9,235 bases of DNA from JAWPNA01 sp045402695 (GCA_045402695.1 JAWPNA010000385.1:1-9235), one strand, 5' to 3'; counted from the stretch's first letter, positions 1 through 6,180 are shown. Numbers and translations are program-made. The notes: a model not told the origin generated them from the sequence alone.

Positions 1-99
1 CTTGACGACCCTTCCGCTCGTGAATGCCTGGGCCGCCGCCGGCGCTGCAGAAGCCAGAGCGAGGCCCGCTGCGAAGAGAATCCGGCGCCCCGTGATCAT
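1..99 (-). CDS. N-terminal fragment of a secreted protein (signal peptide)
   Basis: Only the first 33 codons are visible; the gene runs off the left edge. Reading the minus strand from the ATG at 99-97 gives MITGRRILFAAGLALASAAP followed by AAAQAFTSGRVVK. This is a textbook Sec signal peptide: a basic n-region (GRR), a hydrophobic Ala/Leu core and an AxA-type cleavage site near PAAA|Q. An AAGG Shine-Dalgarno-like element lies about 7 nt upstream, at roughly 107-110. The gene follows the Lon-like protease gene on the same strand with a 56-bp gap, so it may be co-transcribed with it. The mature protein is not visible, so no function can be assigned beyond export across the inner membrane. Confidence 0.72.
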   Translation of the reverse strand, partial: MITGRRILFAAGLALASAAPAAAQAFTSGRVVK

Positions 100-139
100 G
101 TTTTTACCTTGATAGCCTGAAGCTCGAATTTTAGCACAG

Positions 140-162
140 GCTCTGAGCGCGGCGGTCAGAGC
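140..162 (-). other. 7-bp perfect inverted repeat overlapping the protease stop codon
   Basis: GCTCTGA at 140-146 is the exact reverse complement of TCAGAGC at 156-162, with a 9-nt spacer. In the minus-strand transcript the hairpin includes the TGA stop of the Lon-like gene. No U-run follows it (the transcript continues CUGUGCUAAAAUUCG), so it is not a canonical intrinsic terminator. It could still be a weak attenuator or an mRNA 3'-end stabiliser between the protease gene and the secreted-protein gene. Confidence 0.4.
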
Positions 163-2714
163 GATGATGCCGGGGAGTACCTGCGGACCAGGTCGTTGTA
201 CTGGCTCAGCCGGTCGTCCACGCGCCGGAAGACGGTGCCGTCCGGGTACCGTCCCTGAGAGTCGTGCGCACCGGCCGGGACGCCGCTCAGGATCTCGATG
301 CCTTCCTCGATCGTGCGCACCGGATAGATGTGGAACTTCCGGCTTTTCACGGCCGCGACGACCTGTTCATCCAGCATCAGGTCCCTGAGGTTGGCCTCGG
401 GGACGATGACCCCCTGCTCACCGGTCAGTCCCTTGACCAAGCACACTTTGTAGAATCCTTCGATCTTGTGGTTGATTCCGCCCACGGGCTGGATGTCGCC
501 CTTCTGATCCACCGACCCGGTCACCGCAATCCCCTGTGGAAGGGGGAGTCCCGCGAGCGCCGACAGCAGCGCGTACATTTCCGCCGAGGAAGCCGAATCA
601 CCGTCCACTCCACCGTACGACTGCTCGAAGGCGATGCTGGAGGTCAGGGTCACAGGTTTCGTGGCGCCGAACTTCTCCCGCAGGAAGCCGCCGATGATCA
701 GGACCCCCTTGGTATGGTGTCTTCCCGACAGATGCGCCTCGCGCTCGATGTTGATGATTCCGGCCGTGCCTGGCGACACCGTCGCGGTGATCCGGGCGGG
801 AAGGGCGAACACGTGGCTGCCGCTCTCCTGAATGGTGAGTCCATTGACCTGGCCGGTCCGCCTGCCCTTCACGTCGATCAAGATCTGCCCGAGATGGATC
901 ATCTCGCGCAGCTTCTCCTCGGTGAGGTTGCGCCGGCGCTCGGCCTCGCGGATCGCGTCGCGGATGTGGCGCACCTGCGTCCTGCGCGTGGCGCCGTTCT
1001 GGCGCCGCCAGTAGTCCGCCTCACGCAGCAGGTCGGCGATGTCTCCGAATCGCGTGGAGAGCTTTCCCTGATGGCCGGCCTGCCGCGCGCCGTACTCCGC
1101 CACCGCGGCAACGGCGGCGGACTCCATCTCCGCGAGCCCCTCTTCGGCGCAGGTCTTCCTCGCGAACGCGGCGTACTGGCGCAGCGTTTTCGCGTTGAGG
1201 TCCATCTCGCTGTCGAAATCGGCCATGATCTTGAATATCTTCCGGAAGTCCGGCTCGTTCTCGAGAAGCGCCTCGTAGGCGCCGCGCTGGCCGATCATGA
1301 TCACCTTCGCATTGATGGGAATCTGCTCCGGCTTCATCGCGACGGTGGGAATGAAGGGCCCGGTGCTCTCTTCGATGATCGCGAGGTTTCGGCTGATGAG
1401 GGTTCTCTTCAACTCGCGCCACACGTCCGGCTGAGAGAAGAGATCCTCCGCGGTGACGACGAGGTACCCGCCGTCGGCGGCCAGCAGGCTGCCGGGACGG
1501 ATCTTCGTGTAGTCGGTGGTCCAGTGTCCCGACTGGTCGATCGACTTCTCGAAGTAGCCGAACAATCGCCGGTAGGTAGGGTGGTTCTCGACGATCACGG
1601 GGCACTCTCCGTGGTGGCGTGAGTCGAGCACTACGTTGACCCGGAAGCGGTCGAGGAGCTGTTGCAGAGCGGTGCGCGACGCGCTGCTCTCCGTCCCGTT
1701 GACCGGAGCCTCCGCGGCGCCGGCGGCTCCGGCCCCCAGGGCGGTCGACCCAGACGTCGCGGGCGTCCCGGACAGGGAAGCGCGGCGGAAGAGATCCAGG
1801 TTAGCGATGATCTCATCGAGGACCTCACTGAAGTATGTCTTGACGATTCCTCCGGTGTCGGCTCCGAACTTCTCCAGCGCCGCATCGATGCGGTCCACGA
1901 GAAGCGTCCGGACCTCCTTTTTCTCCAAATCGGAGATCTCGAACTCCATCCGGCTCAGGAGATCGCGGCTCTGCCGAGCGGCCGACTCCAGGTGCTGCCT
2001 GAGGGACTGATACTGCTGGACGATCGCGGCGGCTTTTTTCTGAGGGAGCTTTCCCTCCGAAACCACCTTCTCGATATCTCCGATGGGGAGGGCCTGGCCC
2101 GAGATGATCGGGAACAGCTCCGGCCTGCTGACCGTGCCCTCCCGCACGCGCTTGAGGGCGAAGCCTTCCTTCTCGGCTTTTCTCTCGAAGCGCTCGATGA
2201 TGCGATCACCTTCCCCCTCGTACCGAGTGACGATCTTCTCCCGTTTCTTGGAGTGCGTCTCGCTCTCGAGGAGGCCGGGCACCTCGTTCTGCACCACCTT
2301 CACGAGGCGGTTCATCTCCACGCGCAGAGTCTCCGCGTAGCCACGGGGCAGGCTCAACAGCCGAGGTTCATCCGGGCGGGAAAAGTTGTGCACATAACAG
2401 CGGTCGGGAGGAAGAGGGCATGTCCGTTTGATCCGATCGAGGATGGTCTGCACCATCGTGGTGCGCCCGGTGCCGGCGAGCCCGCACACGAAGACGTTGT
2501 ACCCCGGTCCCCACAGCTCGATCCCCAGCTTCAGGGCGCGGATGGCGCGCTCCTGGCCGATGATGCCGATCAGGGTCTGGTCCCTCTGCTCCGAGGACAG
2601 ATCATAGTCGCCCGGCCGGCAGACCCACCTCAGCTCCGGTGCTGAGAGCTCCCGGAATCGGCGCGGCCGCGGATGCGCTGCGCGGGATGAAGCACCTCTC
2701 CGCTTGCCTGGCAT
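156..2714 (-). CDS. Lon-family ATP-dependent serine protease (LonB/YcbZ-like AAA+ protease)
   Basis: Predicted cytoplasmic AAA+ protease of 852 residues, about the usual size for this Lon-like branch. It lacks the LAN substrate-binding domain of classical LonA. The order is an N-terminal segment, a P-loop GLAGTGRTT at residues 78-86 (Arg where Walker A normally has Lys), a long charged coiled-coil region (about 150-270), and an Ala/Gly/Ser-rich low-complexity linker (about 314-348). The family motif AADGGYLVV follows near 412-420, then the C-terminal Lon protease domain. The catalytic Ser-Lys dyad is visible: Ser707 in GVDGDSASSAE and Lys750 in GGINHKIEGFY. No transmembrane segment is seen, which separates it from membrane-bound archaeal LonB. 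The frame is open up to 2879, but the ATG at 2714 is preferred: GGAGG lies 12 nt upstream, homology-like sequence begins only after it, and the extra 55 codons would span the apparent promoter. The likely role is degradation of damaged or regulatory proteins; natural substrates cannot be inferred. Confidence 0.9.
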   Translation of the reverse strand: MPGKRRGASSRAAHPRPRRFRELSAPELRWVCRPGDYDLSSEQRDQTLIGIIGQERAIRALKLGIELWGPGYNVFVCGLAGTGRTTMVQTILDRIKRTCPLPPDRCYVHNFSRPDEPRLLSLPRGYAETLRVEMNRLVKVVQNEVPGLLESETHSKKREKIVTRYEGEGDRIIERFERKAEKEGFALKRVREGTVSRPELFPIISGQALPIGDIEKVVSEGKLPQKKAAAIVQQYQSLRQHLESAARQSRDLLSRMEFEISDLEKKEVRTLLVDRIDAALEKFGADTGGIVKTYFSEVLDEIIANLDLFRRASLSGTPATSGSTALGAGAAGAAEAPVNGTESSASRTALQQLLDRFRVNVVLDSRHHGECPVIVENHPTYRRLFGYFEKSIDQSGHWTTDYTKIRPGSLLAADGGYLVVTAEDLFSQPDVWRELKRTLISRNLAIIEESTGPFIPTVAMKPEQIPINAKVIMIGQRGAYEALLENEPDFRKIFKIMADFDSEMDLNAKTLRQYAAFARKTCAEEGLAEMESAAVAAVAEYGARQAGHQGKLSTRFGDIADLLREADYWRRQNGATRRTQVRHIRDAIREAERRRNLTEEKLREMIHLGQILIDVKGRRTGQVNGLTIQESGSHVFALPARITATVSPGTAGIINIEREAHLSGRHHTKGVLIIGGFLREKFGATKPVTLTSSIAFEQSYGGVDGDSASSAEMYALLSALAGLPLPQGIAVTGSVDQKGDIQPVGGINHKIEGFYKVCLVKGLTGEQGVIVPEANLRDLMLDEQVVAAVKSRKFHIYPVRTIEEGIEILSGVPAGAHDSQGRYPDGTVFRRVDDRLSQYNDLVRRYSPASSL

Positions 2715-2726
2715 ATCTTTTCCGAT

Positions 2727-2731
2727 CCTCC
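2727..2731 (-). promoter_or_regulatory. Shine-Dalgarno site of the Lon-like gene
   Basis: GGAGG on the minus strand lies 12 nt before the ATG at 2714. The spacing is a little long, but it is the only clear ribosome-binding site for this frame and supports the internal start over the far-upstream ATG at 2879. Confidence 0.55.
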
Positions 2732-2791
2732 AGGTAGCACACCGATCTCGCCCGCGGCGCCGGCGCGCTGCGCCCGGCCCGGAGGCGCGAA

Positions 2792-2797
2792 AGTATA
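2792..2797 (-). promoter_or_regulatory. Candidate -10 box for the Lon-like gene
   Basis: The minus strand reads TATACT here, five of six matches to TATAAT. It lies about 78 nt upstream of the chosen start and inside the 207-bp gap between the beta-barrel gene and the protease gene. No convincing -35 hexamer sits at 16-18 nt. The rest of the gap is GC-rich with short palindromic GC blocks (about 2751-2782) and no recognisable ORF or RNA. Confidence 0.3.
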
Positions 2798-2921
2798 TCC
2801 CACATCCCTCAAAAGGGAACGGCCACTTGAGCCGGGACCTGGGGCCGTCGAAGTGCTGTCCTATCAATGGGATACGCACAAGGCCGGTCTGCCTATGAGG
2901 AAGGCGCTGTCCACTACCCTG

Positions 2922-3500
2922 TTAACGGCCGCCGATGACCCAGCCGACTCCGAAATTGAAGACACCGTCGATCAGCGCCTTGTCGAGGTCGCCGTCCGGA
3001 AAGACCCCCACGGCCTGCGCCTCGCCTCGAATGTTGAATACCGGCCCGACGAAGAACCGCAGACCGAAGCCCGCGTAGGCCAGCGGATCGTCCTGATCGT
3101 CCAGCTCGATGGTGCCCGCCGAGGTGTCCTCCGAGATCTGGATGTTCTGCCACCCGATGCCGCTCGTCAGGAAGGGGACGACCGCGGAGCCTGGAGAGAA
3201 GTTGTAGACGTAGCCGACCTTGAATGTGGTCAGCTCCACGTTGAGCAGGCCGCCGAAGTCATCCTCCGTGTCGATCTGATCGATCGAGAATTCCAACTCG
3301 TGCTCCTTGTGGAACACGATCCCGAGTCGCGCGCCGAGGCCGCCGTCATTCTCGATATTGGACTCGTCGTCGAAACTGCCGTAGGAGACGTACGGCCCCA
3401 CCTCCACGCTGCGGCTCCTCATGCCGGCCTCGGGGGGTAGAGAGGGCGCGAACACGAGCACAACGGACGTGATTGTCGCCAAGATCAGGCTCTTTCTCAC
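2922..3500 (-). CDS. Small outer-membrane beta-barrel protein
   Basis: Predicted exported protein of 192 residues. The GTG at 3500-3498 is chosen because GAGGAGG lies 5 nt upstream and translation from it starts with a signal peptide (VRKSLILATITSVVLVFAPS, then LPPEAG). The frame is open upstream to 3671, but that extension is not signal-like and would overlap the gltX promoter and start. The mature part alternates polar and hydrophobic residues with Gly and aromatics (for example VEVGPYVSYGSF, FKVGYVYNFSP, VVPFLTSGIGW, YAGFGLRFFVGP, FNFGVGWVIGG). This matches an eight-stranded OmpA/opacity-type barrel. The acidic stretches near residues 43-51, 75-81 and 124-138 look like surface loops. It ends in GGR rather than the terminal aromatic many barrels carry. 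It is divergent from gltX and separated from the downstream protease gene by 207 bp, so it is probably its own transcription unit. The exact family and any ligand are unknown. Confidence 0.78.
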   Translation of the reverse strand: MRKSLILATITSVVLVFAPSLPPEAGMRSRSVEVGPYVSYGSFDDESNIENDGGLGARLGIVFHKEHELEFSIDQIDTEDDFGGLLNVELTTFKVGYVYNFSPGSAVVPFLTSGIGWQNIQISEDTSAGTIELDDQDDPLAYAGFGLRFFVGPVFNIRGEAQAVGVFPDGDLDKALIDGVFNFGVGWVIGGR

Positions 3501-3505
3501 TGTCG

Positions 3506-3512
3506 CCTCCTC
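3506..3512 (-). promoter_or_regulatory. Strong Shine-Dalgarno for the beta-barrel gene
   Basis: The minus strand reads GAGGAGG, 5 nt before the GTG at 3500. This near-perfect anti-16S complement fixes the GTG as the start instead of upstream ATG codons in the same frame. Confidence 0.75.
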
Positions 3513-3541
3513 TTGATCATCGCATTCCCACGACCCGACAC

Positions 3542-3570
3542 ACGATAGAATGCCTGCCCCAGCTCCGCAA
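3542..3570 (-). promoter_or_regulatory. Possible promoter of the beta-barrel gene
   Basis: On the minus strand TTGCGG (3570-3565) is followed after 17 nt by TATCGT (3547-3542). Each hexamer matches the sigma70 consensus only partly, but the spacing is ideal and the position, about 42 nt upstream of the GTG start, fits. It lies back to back with the gltX promoter. Confidence 0.3.
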
Positions 3571-3587
3571 TGGTCGGCATCATCGCG

Positions 3588-3616
3588 TTGACGTCCCCGG
3601 GAATGGCCGTTAAGAT
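3588..3616 (+). promoter_or_regulatory. Near-consensus sigma70 promoter of gltX
   Basis: TTGACG (3588-3593) and TAAGAT (3611-3616) are separated by exactly 17 bp. The -35 matches TTGACA at five of six positions and the -10 matches TATAAT at four of six. Transcription would begin near 3623, giving a 5' leader of only about 17 nt to the ATG at 3640 or about 47 nt to the ATG at 3670. Confidence 0.7.
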
Positions 3617-3669
3617 GACGTTTTTCCAGCCAGAGACGCATGACCACCGCAGGTGTGGAACCAAATCCC

Positions 3670-5163
3670 ATGACCGATCAGAAGGTGCGCGTCCGGTTTG
3701 CCCCCAGCCCCACCGGCTTCCTGCACGTCGGCGGGGCCCGCACGGCGCTGTTCAACTGGCTCTTCGCGCGCCACACGGGCGGCACCCTCATCCTGCGCAT
3801 CGAGGACACCGACAGCGCACGCTCCTCCGAGGAGATGGTGCAGGGAATCATCGAGGGGCTCGGATGGCTCGGGATCGATCACGACGAAGGCCCACACTAT
3901 CAGTCCTCGTTGCGCGGCGAGCACGTGCGGAAGGCCTTGGCTCTCGAGGCGTCCCTCAGCGCCTACCGGTGCTTCTGCTCCCCGGAGACGATTGACGCGC
4001 GCAAGCGAGCGGCGGAGGCTCGCGGCGCGGCATGGAAGTACGACGGGGCCTGCCGGTCGCTGAGCGGGCCGGAGGCGCGCCACCGGATCGAGTCGGGCGA
4101 GGCGTCCTGCCTGAGGTTCCTGGTCCCCGAAGGAGTCACCGGGTACTCCGACCTGGTGCATGGCGAGACATCGTTTTCCAACTCCGACATCGAGGACCTC
4201 GTGCTCCTGCGTTCGGACGGCACGCCAACCTACAACCTCTCCTGCGTGTCGGATGACATTGACATGAGGATCACCCACGTCATCCGCGGTGATGACCACA
4301 TCTCCAACACGCCCAAGCAACTCATGCTGTACCGGGCGCTGGAAGCCGAGCCGCCCAGCTTCGGACACCTGCCGTTGATCCTCGGAGAGGACAAGAAGCG
4401 GCTCTCCAAGCGCCACGGCGCGGTTTCGGTGACTGAGTACCGGCGCGCGGGATACCTTCCGGAGGCACTGTTCAACTTCCTGGTGCTCCTGGGCTGGTCT
4501 CCGGGCGGCGATCGGGAGCTGTTGAGCAAGGAGGAGATGATCGCGCTGTTCTCGTTCGAAGGAGTCAACCCCAGAAGCGCAGTGTTCGACACCGGCAAAC
4601 TGTCCTGGATGAATGGGGAGTATCTCAAAAGAACGCCTTCGGCGAAGATCGGGTCCATGGCGCGACCGTGGTTCGAGGAAGCCGGCGTCTGGAGTGACGA
4701 TCTCGAAGGGAAGCGCGCGGAGTGGTTCGCGGGCCTCATCGATCTCCTGAAGGACAGGTGCCGGCTGCTCGCAGATTTCCCGCGCGACGCGCGACCGTTC
4801 CTTACGGAGGATTTCCCTTACGATCCCGCGGCCGTGCTCAAGCATCTCTCGGGTGCGGACGCCGCGGGGCGTCTGACCGCGCTGCGCGAAGCGATGGCGG
4901 CCGTCGAGCCTTTCAGGGAGACGGCCTGCGAGGCTGCATTGCGCGGCCTGGCAGGGCGTCTCGGTGTGAAGGCCGGCGACCTGATTCACCCCGCCCGAGT
5001 GGCCCTGACCGGGCGTGGCGTCAGCCCGGGTATCTTCGCCGTGATGGCGCGGATGGGCAAGGAGGCGGTGCTGCGGCGGCTGTCGCGGGCGATTCGGTTC
5101 GTTGAAGGAGGGGGCGCTGCGGTCCCGGGATCCGCGGCAGATTCTCAGGAGACGCGACACTGA
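3670..5163 (+). CDS. gltX: Glutamyl-tRNA synthetase
   Basis: Class I aminoacyl-tRNA synthetase that charges tRNA-Glu with glutamate using ATP; it also charges tRNA-Gln in bacteria lacking GlnRS. The protein is 497 residues from this ATG. It opens with RVRFAPSPTGFLHVGGART, where HVGG (residues 19-22) is the HIGH signature. The KMSKS equivalent is RLSKR (244-248) in DKKRLSKRHGAV. A zinc-binding pattern is visible in the acceptor-binding insertion: CFC at 101-103 with YDGAC at 124-128. Other conserved blocks include LRIEDTD, GTPTYNL and THVIRGDDHISNTPKQ. The C-terminal half is the helical anticodon-binding domain (LIHPARVALTGRGVSPG), followed by a polar tail of about 20 residues. An in-frame ATG at 3640 would add ten non-conserved residues; 3670 is preferred because family members begin a few residues before the RFAPSPTG motif, but neither start has a strong Shine-Dalgarno. 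A tRNA-Gln-like gene lies 178 bp downstream. Whether the enzyme is discriminating cannot be read directly. Confidence 0.96.
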   Translation: MTDQKVRVRFAPSPTGFLHVGGARTALFNWLFARHTGGTLILRIEDTDSARSSEEMVQGIIEGLGWLGIDHDEGPHYQSSLRGEHVRKALALEASLSAYRCFCSPETIDARKRAAEARGAAWKYDGACRSLSGPEARHRIESGEASCLRFLVPEGVTGYSDLVHGETSFSNSDIEDLVLLRSDGTPTYNLSCVSDDIDMRITHVIRGDDHISNTPKQLMLYRALEAEPPSFGHLPLILGEDKKRLSKRHGAVSVTEYRRAGYLPEALFNFLVLLGWSPGGDRELLSKEEMIALFSFEGVNPRSAVFDTGKLSWMNGEYLKRTPSAKIGSMARPWFEEAGVWSDDLEGKRAEWFAGLIDLLKDRCRLLADFPRDARPFLTEDFPYDPAAVLKHLSGADAAGRLTALREAMAAVEPFRETACEAALRGLAGRLGVKAGDLIHPARVALTGRGVSPGIFAVMARMGKEAVLRRLSRAIRFVEGGGAAVPGSAADSQETRH

Positions 5164-5301
5164 CGACACGCACTCCCCGCGAGACTCATCCTGGGGGCAT
5201 GATCCTGAAAGAAACCCCCACGACCATCGATTTCGCCACCGGCAGCTACCCCCATCTCGCGGATCGCCTCGTCCGGCCGATGATTCATGAAGCGTCCGCG
5301 C

Positions 5302-5330
5302 TTGACGCTCCGGCAGGCACCGACTAGAAT
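5302..5330 (+). promoter_or_regulatory. Near-consensus sigma70 promoter in front of the tRNA-Gln-like gene
   Basis: TTGACG (5302-5307) and TAGAAT (5325-5330) are separated by 17 bp. Each hexamer matches consensus at five of six positions, making this the best promoter in the window. Initiation would fall near 5337, only a few nt before the tRNA 5' end at 5342, as is typical of stable-RNA promoters. It could also feed the PASTA-rpe-thioesterase-bamD cluster by readthrough, since no terminator is seen between. The upstream gap 5164-5301 holds nothing else convincing. Confidence 0.7.
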
Positions 5331-5341
5331 TCGGCCCTCGC

Positions 5342-5408
5342 TGCGGGATCGTCCCATGACGAGACTCTGAATCCTGTGATCGGGGTTCGAACCGCTGTCC
5401 CGCAGCCA
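5342..5408 (+). tRNA. tRNA-Gln(CUG)-like gene with a shortened D-arm; possibly a pseudo-tRNA
   Basis: The acceptor stem pairs perfectly: TGCGGGA (5342-5348) with TCCCGCA (5398-5404), followed by discriminator G5405 and an encoded CCA (5406-5408). The T-loop is TTCGAAC (5386-5392) on a stem CGGGG/CGCTG with one G-G mismatch and one G-U. The anticodon loop is CTCTGAA (5365-5371), placing CTG at 5367-5369. Its stem CGAGA/TCCTG has one A-C mismatch and one G-U. The U1-A72 pair, G73 and the CUG anticodon are all bacterial tRNA-Gln features. Only 11 nt (5349-5359) separate the acceptor and anticodon stems where about 19 are normal. No GG-containing D-loop is present; at most GTC-CCAT-GAC (5351-5360) forms a 3-bp mini-hairpin that competes with the first anticodon-stem pair. 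The body is 64 nt without CCA. A strong adjacent promoter argues for expression; the mismatches and missing D-arm argue for decay, or a sequence or assembly deletion. Confidence 0.6.
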
Positions 5409-5423
5409 TCCTTCCCCCGAAGC

Positions 5424-5428
5424 GAGGG
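5424..5428 (+). promoter_or_regulatory. Shine-Dalgarno fixing a TTG start
   Basis: GAGGG lies 8 nt before the TTG at 5437, ideal spacing. This supports initiation at TTG rather than at the first in-frame ATG, which would remove most of the membrane anchor of the PASTA protein. Confidence 0.65.
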
Positions 5429-5436
5429 CAACGCGT

Positions 5437-6180
5437 TTGCTCGCCAGGCTCGGATGGTTCCTCGCGTTTTCCGTGGTTCTCCTGTTTCTCTTCGTGGCGA
5501 GCTTCTACGTCACGATGCGGCTGGTCTTCGTGGGGCGCGAGGTGGCCGTGCCCGATCTAACCGGACTCTCGATTGATCAGGCTCGAGAGACCCTCAACCA
5601 CTCCGAGCTGTACCTGGAGACGGTGGCGGAACGGCACGACGATCGCGTCGAGAAGGATCACGTCGCGGCCCAGAACCCCATGCCCGGCGTCACCATCAAG
5701 AAAAGCAGGAAGGTCCGCGTGACGATCAGCCTCGGCCCCCTGCGGGTCGCGATCCCTGATGTGAGAGAGCAGACGGTGCGCACCGCGCAAATCACGCTGC
5801 AGAGGGAGGGGTTGGCGACGGGTCACGTCTGCTACTCCCACGAGCCGGACGTCGCGCCGGACATCGTCATGGCGCAGGAGCCCCCGCCTTCTGAGCCTTC
5901 TTCAGGGGTGGAATCCGCTTCGACCGCGAGCGGCTTTGACGGGAAGGTGAATCTTCTGGTGAGCCGCGGGAAGGAAGAGCCGGTGTTCGTCATGCCCGAC
6001 CTGTCCTTCAGGCGCCTGGAAGAGGTCCAGGCGATGGCGTCTCGCTCCGGGTTGCGCCTGGGGGCGGTGCGTCGGCAGCGCGTGGCGGGAGCGGAGCGTG
6101 GCACGGTGCTCCGGCAGTATCCTCAGGCCGGTTATCCCGTGAGCCGGCGGGACATCATCAGCCTCGTTCTGGAGGAATGA
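5437..6180 (+). CDS. Membrane-anchored protein with three PASTA domains
   Basis: This 247-residue protein begins at TTG, supported by GAGGG 8 nt upstream. A single transmembrane helix (about residues 6-30, WFLAFSVVLLFLFVASFYVT) anchors it with a short cytoplasmic tail, so the rest should face the periplasm. Three PASTA repeats follow: about 37-100 (VAVPDLTGLSIDQARETL to KVRVTISLG), 103-177 (VAIPDVREQTVRTAQITL to VNLLVSRG) and 184-245 (FVMPDLSFRRLEEVQAM to IISLVLEE). Each has the VPD-type start, a helix and the closing beta-strand. PASTA domains are known to bind peptidoglycan fragments or beta-lactams, usually as extracellular parts of Ser/Thr kinases or penicillin-binding proteins. Here no kinase or transpeptidase domain is attached. 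The second repeat carries a Ser/Pro/Glu-rich insertion (about 148-168). It is followed by rpe after 49 bp; this pairing recalls Acidobacteriota. A role as a cell-wall sensor or scaffold is inference. Confidence 0.88.
   Translation: MLARLGWFLAFSVVLLFLFVASFYVTMRLVFVGREVAVPDLTGLSIDQARETLNHSELYLETVAERHDDRVEKDHVAAQNPMPGVTIKKSRKVRVTISLGPLRVAIPDVREQTVRTAQITLQREGLATGHVCYSHEPDVAPDIVMAQEPPPSEPSSGVESASTASGFDGKVNLLVSRGKEEPVFVMPDLSFRRLEEVQAMASRSGLRLGAVRRQRVAGAERGTVLRQYPQAGYPVSRRDIISLVLEE

Noticed and set aside
264..2645. Two long plus-strand open frames (264-1622 and 1662-2645) opposite the Lon-like protease
   Set aside because: Both lie inside the protease gene on the other strand and their translations look like antisense readings (His/Leu/Arg/Asp-rich) with no recognisable domain.
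2714..2879. N-terminal extension of the Lon-like protein to the ATG at 2879
   Set aside because: The extra 55 residues are Arg/Gly-rich and not protease-like, the only -10-like box and the GGAGG site lie within this stretch, and no ribosome-binding site is seen before 2879.
3501..3671. N-terminal extension of the beta-barrel protein to 3671
   Set aside because: The extension lacks signal-peptide character and overlaps the gltX promoter and start, whereas the GTG at 3500 has GAGGAGG and begins a clean signal peptide.
5192..5220. TGGGGG (5192-5197) and CCCCCA (5215-5220) as a possible gltX terminator
   Set aside because: The 6-bp stem has a 17-nt loop and no T-run after it, so it does not meet the usual pattern of an intrinsic terminator.
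5199..5327. 42-codon ORF between gltX and the tRNA (ATG at 5199, TAG at 5325)
   Set aside because: Codon use is similar to the genes around it, but there is no properly spaced Shine-Dalgarno, no recognisable similarity, and its end overlaps the -35 and -10 boxes of the tRNA promoter. It could be real, but I cannot support it.
5342..5408. Minus-strand reading of the tRNA-like element
   Set aside because: TTCGAA is palindromic, but the encoded CCA, G discriminator, U1-A72 pair, CUG-containing anticodon loop and upstream promoter all agree only on the plus strand.
3610..5409. Long open frame of about 600 codons on the minus strand opposite gltX
   Set aside because: It is antisense to an unmistakable glutamyl-tRNA synthetase, has a low-complexity Arg/Gln/Pro-rich translation without family motifs, and runs through the tRNA-like gene. 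High GC at third positions commonly leaves the opposite strand open.
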